64,000 bases of DNA from Methylocaldum marinum (lineage in GTDB: Bacteria; Pseudomonadota; Gammaproteobacteria; Methylococcales; Methylococcaceae), in assembly GCF_003584645.1 (NCBI RefSeq), contig NZ_AP017928.1, positions 646,981 to 710,980 of the forward strand, in the 5' to 3' direction. Below the pieces are notes generated by a model. That model ran no database searches. It worked only from the letters and a program-made list of their open reading frames with translations, and was not told the DNA's origin. The translations under genes and the position numbers were made by a program. Positions within the stretch are counted from its first letter, which is position 1; the number at the start of each line of letters is the position of its first letter. Of the stretch, positions 49,482 to 59,573 are shown piece after piece.

Positions 49482-50444
49482 TCAGGTAACGGGCAGCTTA
49501 GCAAGCGCACGATTCTCCTCGTATATGGCCAGAACCTTGCGCGCGTACCGGGGATCCGTGGCATAGCCGGCTTTTTGCAGGGAAGCCAGGAATTGGCGGG
49601 GATTATCGGCGTGTTCCAGGGCCGCGGCGTAGCGGGGATTGGTTTTGAGGAAGTTGACGTAATCCCGGAAACTCTCGGCGTAGTCCTCGTAAGCGCGGAA
49701 GGCCGCCCGGTCGCGGACGGGCGCACCGTTCACGTATTCCAGGGTCCCGGCGGTTACGTGCTCTCCGGCCCAGCTCCGATCGGCCTTGATGCCGAACAGA
49801 TTGTGGCTGTGCCCATCGCTCCCGCGCGCCGCCATGGATTTTCCCCAGCCCGTTTCCAAGGCCGCCTGCGCCAGCAGCAGTTTGGGATCGACGCCCAGTT
49901 CGGCCGCCGCTTCCCGTGCATGCGGCCAGAGCGCGTTTACGAATTCTTCGGGACCGGCGAATGGCCCGGGTGGAGAGGACCGAGATTGCGAGCGTACTTT
50001 GTCGGTCAGGTGGGCGGCGTTTTCGTTCGCTGCACTCGAACCGTCCCGGGCCGTGTCTTCGGATCCTTCCTTGGCAACGCGCGGCAGGGCGTGGCTGCGG
50101 TAATCATTCAGGCTCATGGCGGGTTTGATACCGTCGGATGATGTGTCTCCGCCCAACTGCCGGACCAGCAAGTCGGAAAAGCCCAGGCTGGAGCGTTTGC
50201 CCAGTTCCACCGCCAATTGCTGATCGTACATGTCGCGGAAGGTTTGCGCCGGCTTGCCGTCCACCAGGCCGCCGTTGGGCACTGCTTCCCGCATGCTTTT
50301 CAGGGCCATCCGGATGAACAGCGATTCGAATTGCCGGGCGGTTTCGCCGAGCGCCGCCTTGGGATCCTGCTTGGCCTGGTTTCTGAGCCGGGCGGTACCG
50401 GCGAAATCGGTATACACATCGGCGAGACCGGTCTGCTTTATCAT
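49482..50444 (-). CDS. flgJ: Flagellar rod scaffold and muramidase FlgJ
   Basis: 320 residues. N-terminal rod-scaffold domain (FESLFIRMALKSMREAVPNG, then FRDMYDQQLAVELG) and C-terminal glucosaminidase-type peptidoglycan hydrolase (about 160-310; PEEFVNALWPHAREAAAELG and LLLAQAALETGWGKSMA, with catalytic Glu in ALETGWG). It digests peptidoglycan so the rod can cross. It lies 10 nt after flgI. Confidence 0.95.
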   Translation of the reverse strand: MIKQTGLADVYTDFAGTARLRNQAKQDPKAALGETARQFESLFIRMALKSMREAVPNGGLVDGKPAQTFRDMYDQQLAVELGKRSSLGFSDLLVRQLGGDTSSDGIKPAMSLNDYRSHALPRVAKEGSEDTARDGSSAANENAAHLTDKVRSQSRSSPPGPFAGPEEFVNALWPHAREAAAELGVDPKLLLAQAALETGWGKSMAARGSDGHSHNLFGIKADRSWAGEHVTAGTLEYVNGAPVRDRAAFRAYEDYAESFRDYVNFLKTNPRYAAALEHADNPRQFLASLQKAGYATDPRYARKVLAIYEENRALAKLPVT

Positions 50445-50454
50445 GCGGGTTCTC

Positions 50455-51564
50455 CTATATCACGATCAGTTCGGCCCGAAGGGCGCCGGCGCTTCGGAGA
50501 GCTTCCAGGATGGCGACCAGATCGCTCGGCGCGGCACCGACGCGATTCACGGCCTGTACGATTTCGTCCAGGGATACGCCGGGATTGAAGACGAACATGC
50601 GGTTGGCTTCCTCGTTCACGGTGATCTCGGATCGGGGCACCACGGCGGTCGAACCGCCGGACAGGGCCGGGGGCTGGCTGACGATGGGTTTTTCGCTGAT
50701 GGTCACCGAGAGGTTGCCGTGGGTGACGGCAGCCGGCTGAACCCGGACATGGCTGCTGATCACCACCGTGCCGGTACGGGAATTGACGATGACCTTGGCG
50801 GGGGCTTCGCCCGGGTTCACTTCCAGGTTTTCGATAAGAGACGTGAACGAGACCCGCTGCGCCGGATCGCGTGGCGCGTTGACCTGAATGGATGCCGCAT
50901 CCAGGGGGCGGGCGACGTTTCCCCCATAGGTTCGATTGATGACGTCGGCCACCTGGTTGGCGGTGGTGAAATCCGGCGTATGCAGGTTGAGCATCAGATG
51001 GCTGCCTTGCGCGAATCCGGTCGGGACTTCGCGCTCGACCGTCGCCCCGCTGGGAATTCTGCCGGAGCTGGGGACGTTGACGGTGACCTTGGAACCGGCC
51101 AGTCCTTGGGCACTCAGGCCGCCGACCACGAGATTGCCCTGGGCCACCGCATAGATTTGGCCGTCGGCACCCTTGAGCGGCGTCATCAGCAGGCTGCCGC
51201 CGCGGAGACTCTTGGCATCGCCCAGCGACGAAACATTGACGTCTATCATCTGGCCGGGCTTGGCGAAGGGGGGAAGATCGGCGGTGACCGATACGGTCGC
51301 GATGTTCTTCGATCGGAGGTCGACGCCGGGCGGTACGGTGACGCCCAGTTGCAGCAGCATGTTGCGCAGGGTCTGGCTGGTGAAGCGGTTCAGGTCGCCG
51401 GTGCGGTTCAGTCCGGTCACCAGGCCGTAACCGATCAGCTGATTGCTGCGGACGCCGGCGACCGAGGCGATATCCTTGACTCTTTCCGCCAGCGCCGGAG
51501 TTACTGCCAAGGCCAGGGCGATCAGGACGGCTTTTATGACTGCGCGCGGAGAGAATCTACCCAC
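50455..51564 (-). CDS. flgI: Flagellar P-ring protein FlgI
   Basis: 369 residues with a Sec signal peptide ([15 protein letters not shown]). The N-terminal [20 protein letters not shown] and later [20 protein letters not shown] and [20 protein letters not shown] are family signatures. It forms the P-ring in the peptidoglycan; flgA encodes its assembly chaperone. It follows flgH by 17 nt. Confidence 0.95.
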   Translation of the reverse strand: MGRFSPRAVIKAVLIALALAVTPALAERVKDIASVAGVRSNQLIGYGLVTGLNRTGDLNRFTSQTLRNMLLQLGVTVPPGVDLRSKNIATVSVTADLPPFAKPGQMIDVNVSSLGDAKSLRGGSLLMTPLKGADGQIYAVAQGNLVVGGLSAQGLAGSKVTVNVPSSGRIPSGATVEREVPTGFAQGSHLMLNLHTPDFTTANQVADVINRTYGGNVARPLDAASIQVNAPRDPAQRVSFTSLIENLEVNPGEAPAKVIVNSRTGTVVISSHVRVQPAAVTHGNLSVTISEKPIVSQPPALSGGSTAVVPRSEITVNEEANRMFVFNPGVSLDEIVQAVNRVGAAPSDLVAILEALRSAGALRAELIVI

Positions 51565-51581
51565 GGCCTTGCCTCGTTCGA

Positions 51582-52259
51582 TCAGAAGGGGAACAGGATG
51601 CTGGTAAAGAAGCGTTGCAGCCAGCCCATGCGGTTGACGTCGGCCACCACGCCTTCGCCGTTATAGATGAAAGTGGCGTCGGCAACCTTGGTCGAGTCCA
51701 CGGTATTGGTGGTGTCGATATCCACCGGCCGCACCAGCCCCGAGAGCTTGATGTACTCGTTGCCCTGGTTCAGGCCCACCCGCTTCTCGCCCCTGACCCG
51801 GAGGGTGCCGTTGGGCAGCACTTCCACGACGGTGACGCTGATGTTTCCGGTCAGCAGGTTGCTCTGATTGCTTTCGCCCTTGCCTTCGAACTGGTGGGTC
51901 GATTCGAGGCTGGTCGAAACGTCATAGCCTAGAATCTGGGCGGCTTCCTGTCCCATCAGCATGGGGGCCTTGACTTGGGTGGTCGCCGAGCGGCCGGCCC
52001 GGGTGTCGGCGTCTTTCTGGGCGTTGGTTCTTTCGACCAGCCGGATGGTGAGGGTATCGCCCACGCGTCGCGCCTTGTGGTCCTCGAACAGCCGTATGTC
52101 GTAGCCCGACTGAAAAATCGCTCCGGGATTCCGCATCGGCGGCGTCATGTCCTCGGGGCGCGCCGGCGCATAAGCCGGGTCGCGCCGCGGCGGCGGATTG
52201 AGAATGGAAGCGCAACCGCTCAGGCTCAGCAGGACGAGAAAGAGAGCCGCGTATTTCAT
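51582..52259 (-). CDS. flgH: Flagellar L-ring lipoprotein FlgH
   Basis: 225 residues with a lipoprotein signal ([20 protein letters not shown], lipidated Cys16). Typical [19 protein letters not shown] and [20 protein letters not shown] motifs identify the outer-membrane L-ring. It lies 8 nt after flgG. Confidence 0.95.
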   Translation of the reverse strand: MKYAALFLVLLSLSGCASILNPPPRRDPAYAPARPEDMTPPMRNPGAIFQSGYDIRLFEDHKARRVGDTLTIRLVERTNAQKDADTRAGRSATTQVKAPMLMGQEAAQILGYDVSTSLESTHQFEGKGESNQSNLLTGNISVTVVEVLPNGTLRVRGEKRVGLNQGNEYIKLSGLVRPVDIDTTNTVDSTKVADATFIYNGEGVVADVNRMGWLQRFFTSILFPF

Positions 52260-52267
52260 CGGACGGT

Positions 52268-53056
52268 TTACAGGGTGTTGGTTGCGAATCCGAGCATCTC
52301 GTCGGTGGTGGCGATGGCTTTGGAATTCATTTCATAGGCACGCTGGGTTTCGATCATGTTGACCAGTTCCTCCACCACGTTGACGTTGGAGGTTTCCAGG
52401 GAACCCTGGACCAGCTTGCCGATGCCGTCCTGTCCCGGAATGCCCACGATCGGGCCGCCGCTCGATACCGATTCCCGGTATAGGTTTTCCCCGACCGGTT
52501 CCAGGCCGGTTGGGTTGATGAAGTCCGCCAGCTGGATCTCGCCGATGACATTGGGGGCGGCAGTGCCCGGCTGCAGGACGGAGACCGTGCCGTCGGAACC
52601 GATGGTGATGCTGAGGGCGTCCTGCGGCACGGTCATGGCCGGCTCCAGGGGATTGCCGCCGTTGGTGACGATCTGACCGTTGGCATCGAGCTTGAACGTA
52701 CCGTCCCGGGTATAGGCGAGATCGCCGTTGGGCATGAGTATCTGGAAGAAACCGCGGCCGTTGACGGCGATATCCAGGGAATTCCCGGTCTGGAGTATAT
52801 TGCCCTGGGTGTGAATCTTTTCCGTGGCGACCGTTCGAACGCCGGTGCCCAGCTGCAGGCCGGAGGGCAGGGTGGTGTTCTGGGTGGATTGGGCGCCCAC
52901 CTGCCTGACATTCTGGTAGAGCAGGTCTTCGAACAGAGCCCGCTCTTTCTTGAAGCCGGTGGTATTGACGTTCGCCAGGTTGTGCGAGATCACCGACATA
53001 TGGGTTTGCTGCGCATCCAGGCCGGTCTTGGCGATCCAAAGGGAAGGGGTGGTCAT
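52268..53056 (-). CDS. flgG: Flagellar distal rod protein FlgG
   Basis: 262 residues, starting [20 protein letters not shown]. The N-terminal [20 protein letters not shown] and C-terminal [19 protein letters not shown] are classical rod/hook termini. It forms the distal rod within the P- and L-rings. Confidence 0.95.
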   Translation of the reverse strand: MTTPSLWIAKTGLDAQQTHMSVISHNLANVNTTGFKKERALFEDLLYQNVRQVGAQSTQNTTLPSGLQLGTGVRTVATEKIHTQGNILQTGNSLDIAVNGRGFFQILMPNGDLAYTRDGTFKLDANGQIVTNGGNPLEPAMTVPQDALSITIGSDGTVSVLQPGTAAPNVIGEIQLADFINPTGLEPVGENLYRESVSSGGPIVGIPGQDGIGKLVQGSLETSNVNVVEELVNMIETQRAYEMNSKAIATTDEMLGFATNTL

Positions 53057-53080
53057 GGTCTCGAACCTCTCGGAGTGTCT

Positions 53081-53821
53081 TTAGCCGATACGCATGAGTT
53101 CGGCGCTTGCGTTGCCGTTGTCTTCGACGGTTTTCATCATCTTGATCTGGTATTCGAATTCCCGCGCCAGCTCGATCATCTGCACCATTTCTTCCACGGT
53201 GCTGACATTGCTGCCTTCCAAGGCGCCGGTTACCAGCTGCACCTCGTTGGTCGCCGCCGTCGGTGCGCCGTCCTTGACCCGCATCAGTCCATCCTCGCCT
53301 TTTTCAAGCCGGGATTTGTCGGGCTTGACCAGTTTGATACGGTCGAGAATCGCCAGGGCTGTGGCGTTGGCGCTCTGGGGAATGATGCTGATGGTGCCGT
53401 CGGTGCCGATTTCGACTTTTTGCGCGGGCGGAATGGCGATGGGGCCGGCATTGCCGAGCACCGCCAATCCGCCGCCGGTGACGAGCCGGCCTTCGGGCGT
53501 GATGTGCAGGTCGCCTGCCCGGGTATACGCTTCGCTGCCGTCCGCGGACTGTACCGCGAGCCAGCCTTCGCCGTTGACGGCGACGTCGAGATCGCGTCCG
53601 GTGGTTTGCAATGAGCCCGTCGACAAATCGACGCCGGGCCGCTCAGTCATGGCGTAGACCCGGCTGGGATAGCCGTTGCCGAATACCGGCATCGACCGGA
53701 GCTGCTCGAAATCCGCACGAAAACCCGGCGTGTTCGCGTTCGCCAGATTGTTGGCGTTGGAAGCCTGTGCCAGTAGAATCTGCTTGGCGCCGCTCATCGC
53801 GACATAAAGGCTGCGGTCCAT
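53081..53821 (-). CDS. flgF: Flagellar proximal rod protein FlgF
   Basis: 246 residues, starting MDRSLYVAMSGAKQILLAQA. The N-terminal NANNLANANTPGFRADFEQL and C-terminal EEMVQMIELAREFEYQIKMM are rod-family termini. It lies 24 nt upstream of flgG. Confidence 0.94.
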   Translation of the reverse strand: MDRSLYVAMSGAKQILLAQASNANNLANANTPGFRADFEQLRSMPVFGNGYPSRVYAMTERPGVDLSTGSLQTTGRDLDVAVNGEGWLAVQSADGSEAYTRAGDLHITPEGRLVTGGGLAVLGNAGPIAIPPAQKVEIGTDGTISIIPQSANATALAILDRIKLVKPDKSRLEKGEDGLMRVKDGAPTAATNEVQLVTGALEGSNVSTVEEMVQMIELAREFEYQIKMMKTVEDNGNASAELMRIG

Positions 53822-53845
53822 GATCGTAGGTCCTCGCTATCGGGA

Positions 53846-55111
53846 TCAGCGAATGTTGAGCAGGGTTTGAGTAACGGTGTTTTCCGTCGAGATGGTCTGG
53901 GCGTTGGCCTGGTAAGCCTGTTGGGCGATGATCAGGTTGACCAGCTGCTGCGCCAGATCGACGTTGCTCGCTTCGATAGCGCCGGCTTTGATCACGCCGA
54001 AGCTGCTGGTGCCGGCCACGCCGCTGATCGGCGCGCCGGAGTTGGCGCTTTCGCCCCAGTTGGTGTCGCCGAGCTTGGCCAGCCCTTGCGGATTCTGGAA
54101 TCGCACCATGGCGACTTGGCCCAACGGCTTGGAGCCGCCGTTGCTGAAACGGGCGAACACGACACCGGTATCGTCGATGTCCACGCCGGTCAACCGGCCT
54201 ATGGTCAAGCCGTCCTGGTTCAGGGTATTGACGCTGAACGCGCTGCCGAACTGGGTCGAGCCTTGCAGGTCCAAGGTCAGCTGAATGTCCTGGGCGCTGG
54301 GATTGATCGTGACCGGATCCGTCTGAAATTGAGCCGTCGCCGGATCGTTATTGACTTCCAGGAGCTTGCCGTCGGGATCGAACTCCAGCTTGATCGGGTC
54401 CGTGGTCGAGCCGCCCAGCATGTTTTGTCCGTCTACATAGACGTGCAGCTCCCATGTGTTCGGGGTCGCTGTTTTCACGTAATAGCTGGTGGCGACATGG
54501 GTGTTTCCCAGCGAGTCGTAGATCGTGACGGACGTGGTATGGGTGTAACTGCCGGAATCGGCAGGGTCGAAGGGTGTCGTCGCGGATTCCGGCTTGCGGG
54601 AATCGAGATTGACGGCCATGTCGATCGAGCTCGTGGCTTTGGGCAGGCCTTGCGTCGAATCGAGCTGCAAGGTCTGGAAAACCCCGGTGCTGAAACCTTC
54701 CTCGATGGTATCGCCGTTCGGTGCATAGACCATTAGCGGCTGGCCGAGGTGATTCACCACGTAGCCTTCGCGGTCCATGTGAAAGGCGCCGGCGCGCGTA
54801 TAGACCCTTGCGTTGACGTTGTCGACGCTGTCGCCGAGAACGAAAAAGCCTTCGCCGCTGATCGCGAGATCGAGGTTGTTCTCGGTGAAGTCGAGGTTGC
54901 CCTGGGTGAATTGTTGCGCCACGTCGGCAACTCGTACGCCGGCGCCGGGCGTGATGGACGATACGCCTCCCATGCTGCTGGCGTATACATCGGCGAATTC
55001 GGAGCGTGATTTCTTGAATCCGGTGGTGTTGGCGTTGGCGACATTGTTGCCGGTGGTCGAGAGCATGTTGGATGCGGCGTTCAGTCCGCTCAGGGCTGTA
55101 TTGAAAGCCAT
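53846..55111 (-). CDS. flgE: Flagellar hook protein FlgE
   Basis: 421 residues, starting MAFNTALSGLNAASNMLSTT. N-terminal NNVANANTTGFKKSRSEFAD and C-terminal LAQQLVNLIIAQQAYQANAQ form the hook D0 coiled coil; the middle carries FlgE domains (SVTIYDSLGNTHVATSYYVK). It lies 139 nt after flgD, a gap containing a family D repeat. Confidence 0.95.
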   Translation of the reverse strand: MAFNTALSGLNAASNMLSTTGNNVANANTTGFKKSRSEFADVYASSMGGVSSITPGAGVRVADVAQQFTQGNLDFTENNLDLAISGEGFFVLGDSVDNVNARVYTRAGAFHMDREGYVVNHLGQPLMVYAPNGDTIEEGFSTGVFQTLQLDSTQGLPKATSSIDMAVNLDSRKPESATTPFDPADSGSYTHTTSVTIYDSLGNTHVATSYYVKTATPNTWELHVYVDGQNMLGGSTTDPIKLEFDPDGKLLEVNNDPATAQFQTDPVTINPSAQDIQLTLDLQGSTQFGSAFSVNTLNQDGLTIGRLTGVDIDDTGVVFARFSNGGSKPLGQVAMVRFQNPQGLAKLGDTNWGESANSGAPISGVAGTSSFGVIKAGAIEASNVDLAQQLVNLIIAQQAYQANAQTISTENTVTQTLLNIR

Positions 55112-55156
55112 GTCTAACCTCGCTGGGATTGGGGGTGTTGAGGAAGCCCTGAATAA

Positions 55157-55193
55157 GTCCTCTCCCTCTGGGAGAGGGGTGGGTGAGGGCCTG
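55157..55193. repeat. Family D repeat between flgD and flgE
   Basis: CCTCTCCC-TCT-GGGAGAGG followed by GGTGGGTGAGGG; the second copy in the window is at 24670. It lies in the only large gap of the flgB-J operon. Confidence 0.7.
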
Positions 55194-55250
55194 TTGGATC
55201 AATCGGTTGCACAGGTCGCTTCTTCGAATTGGAGGCTTGATCAGAGCGTC

Positions 55251-55919
55251 CTAAAGGACGGCTCGGATATCGCTCAAGGTATAGCGTCCGAGTCCGCCGA
55301 ACTGGACTTCCATGCCTTTCGATCCGCTCATGGTTACGCTTTCCACGGGGGCGACGATCTGCGTTTCGAGCGCTGTGGTGCGACCTCCGAGCACGGCCTC
55401 GGCCTTGAGCTTGTAAAGTCCGGGATCGGCAAAATGCAGTTCGTCGTCCAGCTTGCCGTCCCATTCGAAAGACAGCGGCCCTTCGGTTTGCGGGCCGAAC
55501 TCCAGGGTACGGATCGAATTCCCGTTCTTGTCCATGATTCGGACGTAAACCTGGTCGGCCTGGGCCGGCACGTTCAGCTCGCCCTCGATTTTGCCGTTTG
55601 CGGCCAGGATGGCTTTGTCGGATGCGATCAGCGCGGATCGTCCCACCAGGTTTGCGGCCATCAAGGCTTGTTCCTTGCCGGCGGACGCCGCAAAGTCGGC
55701 GAATGAGGATTGCAGCTGCTGGATTCCCGTCACTGTGCTGAACTGCGCCAGCTGATTGACGAATTCGGCGCCGTCCTGGGGCTTGAGGGGATTTTGGCTG
55801 GTCAATTGGGTGACCATCAGCTTGAGAAAGTCCTCTTGCCCCAGTTCGTTGCGTTTCCGCGCCGCCGCCTGGGGTTCGGTCAGGCCTAGAGATTTGAGCG
55901 TGTTGAGGTCGATGCTCAT
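55251..55919 (-). CDS. flgD: Flagellar hook-capping protein FlgD
   Basis: 222 residues. It caps the growing hook. The N-terminal export/cap region LGQEDFLKLMVTQLTSQNPL and PQDGAEFVNQLAQFSTVTGI is diagnostic; the C-terminal part has a FLG-type beta domain (VRIMDKNGNSIRTLEFGPQ). It follows flgC by 10 nt. Confidence 0.95.
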   Translation of the reverse strand: MSIDLNTLKSLGLTEPQAAARKRNELGQEDFLKLMVTQLTSQNPLKPQDGAEFVNQLAQFSTVTGIQQLQSSFADFAASAGKEQALMAANLVGRSALIASDKAILAANGKIEGELNVPAQADQVYVRIMDKNGNSIRTLEFGPQTEGPLSFEWDGKLDDELHFADPGLYKLKAEAVLGGRTTALETQIVAPVESVTMSGSKGMEVQFGGLGRYTLSDIRAVL

Positions 55920-55929
55920 GGTTCGTCAC

Positions 55930-56349
55930 CTAGCTTTGTCCGAGACGGAGGGTCTGAAGCATCAGCTGCTTGGCGGTATTCGCCACTTCGACGTTATCCC
56001 GGTAGGCGCGGGAGGCGGATATCATATTGGTCAGCTCCTCGATGGTGTTGACGTTCGGCTTGAAGACATAGCCGTCGGCGTTGGCCATCGGATGTTCCGG
56101 GGCATATTCCATGTGCAGGGGCGCCTGACTCTCGATTACCCCGAGCACCTGAACGCCGGCCGGCGCGTTGCGCTTGTCCACGGCCTCCTGGAGCTGCGCC
56201 GCGAAAACCGGCTGCCGCGATCGGTAGGTTTGCTCGATGCTGCTGCTGACGCTGTCGGCATTGGCGAGATTGCTGGCCACCAGATTCAGCCGCAGCGACT
56301 GCGCAGCCATGGCGGAGCCGGCAATATCGAAGATCTTGAAGGATGACAT
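55930..56349 (-). CDS. flgC: Flagellar basal-body rod protein FlgC
   Basis: 139 residues, starting MSSFKIFDIAGSAMAAQSLR. The N-terminal LVASNLANADSVSSSIEQTY and C-terminal NTIEELTNMISASRAYRDNV are typical. It forms the proximal rod together with FlgB and FlgF and lies 2 nt after flgB. Confidence 0.95.
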   Translation of the reverse strand: MSSFKIFDIAGSAMAAQSLRLNLVASNLANADSVSSSIEQTYRSRQPVFAAQLQEAVDKRNAPAGVQVLGVIESQAPLHMEYAPEHPMANADGYVFKPNVNTIEELTNMISASRAYRDNVEVANTAKQLMLQTLRLGQS

Positions 56350-56351
56350 GC

Positions 56352-56744
56352 TTACTCTCCCGTCAGGGCGGTTTTCAAAGAGGAGATCTTGCCGCTCAGA
56401 AAGTTGAGCGTGGCCTGGTATTGCACCGCGTTTTCGGCAAAACGCATCTGTTCCTGTTCGGTTTCCACGCTATTGCCGTCCAGGCTGGGTTGCGACGGCA
56501 GCCGATAAAGCGCTTCTCCTCGAGCGCCCGGAGCGGCCGCCGTCAGATGCCCGGGCCGGGTCGCAGCGAGGCTGAGGGGAGAAGCGCGGACGCTCTGCAG
56601 TACCGAACGGAAATCCAGGTCGCGGGCTTTGTAATGGGGCGTGTCGGCATTGGCTAAATTGGAGGCCAACAATTCGGTGCGGCGGTCGCGGAGTTTCAGG
56701 GCCAAGGGATGAATGCCCAGGGCATTATCGAAGCTGATCGTCAT
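56352..56744 (-). CDS. flgB: Flagellar basal-body rod protein FlgB
   Basis: 130 residues from ATG 56744 (MTISFDNALGIHPLALKLRD), with GAGG eight bases upstream; ATG 56750 and 56798 are less likely. The N-terminal LLASNLANADTPHYKARDLD is the rod signature. It is the first gene of the flgBCDEFGHIJ operon and has a sigma-54 promoter 34 nt upstream. Confidence 0.94.
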   Translation of the reverse strand: MTISFDNALGIHPLALKLRDRRTELLASNLANADTPHYKARDLDFRSVLQSVRASPLSLAATRPGHLTAAAPGARGEALYRLPSQPSLDGNSVETEQEQMRFAENAVQYQATLNFLSGKISSLKTALTGE

Positions 56745-56777
56745 AAACATGTCCTCGTTGCAAGCCATGTAAGGCCA

Positions 56778-56793
56778 AGCATGAGGCATGCCA
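56778..56793 (-). promoter_or_regulatory. Sigma-54 (RpoN) promoter for flgB operon
   Basis: On the minus strand TGGCATGCCTCATGCT matches TGGCAYG-N4-TTGCW with exact spacing between GG and GC. Transcription should start near 56766, about 20 nt before the ribosome site of flgB. This is the standard middle-class promoter type for rod and hook genes. Confidence 0.82.
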
Positions 56794-56899
56794 GACAAAA
56801 AACTGTCGTCGGTACAGTTAGTTGGGAATTAGCGGCCGTTTTGGAAACGGATTGGCGGCAATTTTTCGCCGCTCGGCGCGGCAAATTTGCCCGATGGCG

Positions 56900-57742
56900 T
56901 CAGAAGGTCGCCCTCAGGCGGTAATAGCGGCAAGTCGGGCCGCGAACGGTTTCATACAAATCGAGTCCGGAAGGAAGCGATTCCGTACTGCTCAGGAACA
57001 GGTAGCCGCCCGGGTTGAGCACTTTGGCTACGCGCGTCAGGATGTCGCGCTTGAGATCCTCGGAGAAATAAATCAGTACGTTTCGGCAGAAGACGATATC
57101 GAATCGACCCAGAGCCGCAAACGGCTTGAGCAGATTGAATTGCTGGAAGCGGACACGATCGGTGATTTCCGGCTTCAGTTTCCATTTGTCCTGGTAGCGT
57201 TCGAAATAACGCGACCTCAGACTTTCGTCCAGACCGCGCGACAAGGCCATTTCGCTATAAGCGGCCTGGGTGGCTTCGGCCAGAATCGATTCCGAAATAT
57301 CGGTCCCTATGATCTGTACGTTGCGTCTGATGCCGGTCCAGCCGTACCGAAAAAATTCCTCGACGCAGATGCCTATCGAATAAGGCTCCTGTCCCGAGGA
57401 ACAGGCTGCCGACCAGATCCTGAGGGTACCGCCGGTCGGATTGGCCGCCCAGGCGGGAAGAAGAACGTTTCGAAGTTCCTCGAAGTGAGAATTGTCGCGA
57501 AACCAAAATGTCTCATTCGTGGTCATGGCATCGATAACTCGGGTTTTGAGCTTAACCGGGACATTATCGCTTCGCAGCGCGGCGATCAACTGCGCGATGG
57601 ATGAAAAATCACTTTCTCTGAGTAGGCCGGTCAATCGATTCTTGACCAAATACTGTTTACTGTCGCCGAGCAAAATCCCGCAGGCGTCCACGAGAAATTT
57701 CCGGAACACCGCGAATTCCTCGGGATTCAAATCCGAATTCAT
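56900..57742 (-). CDS. cheR: Chemotaxis methyltransferase CheR
   Basis: 280 residues from ATG 57742 (MNSDLNPEEFAVFRKFLVDA). It methylates receptor glutamates using SAM. The SAM site LRIWSAACSSGQEPYSI and DIVFCRNVLIYF are intact, and an N-terminal helical domain precedes them. It lies between cheV and flgB on the same strand, a common arrangement in Pseudomonas-like flagellar loci. Confidence 0.94.
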   Translation of the reverse strand: MNSDLNPEEFAVFRKFLVDACGILLGDSKQYLVKNRLTGLLRESDFSSIAQLIAALRSDNVPVKLKTRVIDAMTTNETFWFRDNSHFEELRNVLLPAWAANPTGGTLRIWSAACSSGQEPYSIGICVEEFFRYGWTGIRRNVQIIGTDISESILAEATQAAYSEMALSRGLDESLRSRYFERYQDKWKLKPEITDRVRFQQFNLLKPFAALGRFDIVFCRNVLIYFSEDLKRDILTRVAKVLNPGGYLFLSSTESLPSGLDLYETVRGPTCRYYRLRATF

Positions 57743-57828
57743 GAATTCTCCAGTCGAGGCGCCTTGTGACGGCCGCCGCGTTTTACCGATATCGCCGGCT
57801 CGCAATGTGGATAGAGTCCAATCACCGC

Positions 57829-58758
57829 CTAGCGCACCTCGAAACGTTCCCTGAGCCGTCTTTGCACAACCCGGGCAAGATCGTCCGGATCGTATTTGGC
57901 AAGAAACTCGTTAGCGCCGACCTTTTCCACCATGGCCTGGTTGAATACGCCGCTCAGGGAAGTGTGGAGCAGCACATAAACGTCTTTCATTTCGGGATCT
58001 TTGCGGATTCGGGCCGTGAGCGTATAGCCGTCCATCCGCGGCATTTCCACGTCGGAGATGATCATGGCCAAAAAATCGCCCAATCGCTTGCCTTCCGCTT
58101 TCCACTGTTCAAGCATGTCCAATGCCGCCTGGCCGTCCTTGGCAATCGTGTTTTCCACCTCGAGCTGGCCCAGCACGCGAAGAATCTGGTTGCGGGCCAC
58201 GGCCGAATCGTCGACGACGAGCACGTGCTGCCGAGGAAGTTGGGCATTCCCATCGATCACGCCGTCCGACACACGTTCGCTCCCGCCCATGACTTCTTTC
58301 ATCACTTTTTCAACATCGATTACTTCGATGAGTTCCTGGTCATGCTGAGTGACGGCGGTCAGGTAGCTTTCCCTGCCGGTACCATTCGGCGGCGGCTGAA
58401 TCTCTTGCCAGCCCATATTGATAATTCTATCAACGGCGCTGACCAGGAATCCCTGGGTGGAACGATTGTACTCGGTAATGATGACATAGCCACTGCCGTC
58501 CCGCGGCTGCGGCTGTCCGCGTATCGCCATGGCAAGATCCATCACCGGGATGGTTCTGCCGCGCAGATGGGCAACGCCGCAAATGACCGGGTTCGATTTG
58601 GGTAGCTGGCTCAAGGGTGGACGCCGTATGACTTCCTGTACCTTGAATACATTGATGCCGAAGCGCTGATTGCCGCCAAGCTTGAACAGTAAGAGTTCGA
58701 GGCGATTGTGTCCGGCGAGCCTGGTTCTTTGATCGACGCCTTCGAGTACGCTTGCCAT
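57829..58758 (-). CDS. cheV: Chemotaxis coupling protein CheV
   Basis: 309 residues: an N-terminal CheW-like coupling domain (about 18-165; LELLLFKLGGNQRFGINVFK, VIRRPPLSQLP, LRGRTIPVMDL) fused to a REC domain (about 178-305; VLVVDDSAVARNQI, phospho-acceptor Asp in MIISDVEMPRMDGYTL). CheV couples receptors to CheA and adapts by phosphorylation. It is followed by cheR. Confidence 0.94.
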   Translation of the reverse strand: MASVLEGVDQRTRLAGHNRLELLLFKLGGNQRFGINVFKVQEVIRRPPLSQLPKSNPVICGVAHLRGRTIPVMDLAMAIRGQPQPRDGSGYVIITEYNRSTQGFLVSAVDRIINMGWQEIQPPPNGTGRESYLTAVTQHDQELIEVIDVEKVMKEVMGGSERVSDGVIDGNAQLPRQHVLVVDDSAVARNQILRVLGQLEVENTIAKDGQAALDMLEQWKAEGKRLGDFLAMIISDVEMPRMDGYTLTARIRKDPEMKDVYVLLHTSLSGVFNQAMVEKVGANEFLAKYDPDDLARVVQRRLRERFEVR

Positions 58759-58873
58759 GGTGAAATTCCCGGAGAGGTGAACAGTGTCTAAAGTGTAGCG
58801 GCAGGCGCGCGGTCCGCTTGAGTCCTGACGGGCATGTTAACTGCATGTTCCGATGAAAGCTCGGAGGATATTC

Positions 58874-59572
58874 ATGCGCGGCAAAACTCAACTCCTAATC
58901 CTGTGGGTCCTGGCGATGCCTAGGGCTTTCGCTGCCGAAGGCTTGCAGTCCCATGCCTCGATCATGGAGGCGATCACGGCGCTGGTGGAGTCGGATTTCC
59001 GTCAGAAGGCTCAGGAATTCCAAATGGAGCCGATCAAACTCGACCCGCGCCTGCGGCTGCCACTCTGTGATCGTCACCTGGAAGCCTTCTTTCTTTCAGC
59101 TCGGCGGGAGAGCGGTTTTCTTTCCTTGGGCGTGCGTTGCGAAGGCACGCATCCTTGGACCATTTACAACAAGGTTCGCGTGAAGGTGTATAGGAACGTC
59201 GTGGTTCTTAAGAACGCCGTCCGGCAGGGCGCTAGGCTGACGGAGACCGATCTCGGCCTGGAGAGAAGGGATCTTGCCGAACTGCGCGGCAGTTATTTCA
59301 CGTCGTACGAACCGGTGATCAACCGGCCCGTCAGGCGGACATTGGCGGCGGGTGCGGTATTGAGTCCGGACTGGCTCACCGTGCCCAAATTGATTCGGCG
59401 CGGACAGAAGGTCACCATTCAGGCGCAGAGCAGCCACGTCGCCGTCAAAATGTCGGGACGTGCGCTCAGCGACGGAGAGGCGGGCCAGCGGATTCGGGTG
59501 CGCAACGACCAATCCAAGAGAATCGTGGAAGGCATGGTTGCGGGTCCAGGCCTGGTCCTGATACCAATCTGA
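58874..59572 (+). CDS. flgA: Flagellar P-ring assembly chaperone FlgA
   Basis: 232 residues from ATG 58874 (MRGKTQLLILWVLAMPRAFA), preceded by CGGAGGATATTC; ATG 58853 is an alternative. A Sec signal peptide ends near FAAEG. The C-terminal SAF/FlgA domain has VVVLKNAVRQGARLTETDLG, IRRGQKVTIQAQ and RIRVRNDQSKRIVEGMV. It assists FlgI polymerisation and is divergent from cheV. Confidence 0.93.
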   Translation: MRGKTQLLILWVLAMPRAFAAEGLQSHASIMEAITALVESDFRQKAQEFQMEPIKLDPRLRLPLCDRHLEAFFLSARRESGFLSLGVRCEGTHPWTIYNKVRVKVYRNVVVLKNAVRQGARLTETDLGLERRDLAELRGSYFTSYEPVINRPVRRTLAAGAVLSPDWLTVPKLIRRGQKVTIQAQSSHVAVKMSGRALSDGEAGQRIRVRNDQSKRIVEGMVAGPGLVLIPI

Positions 59573-59573
59573 C

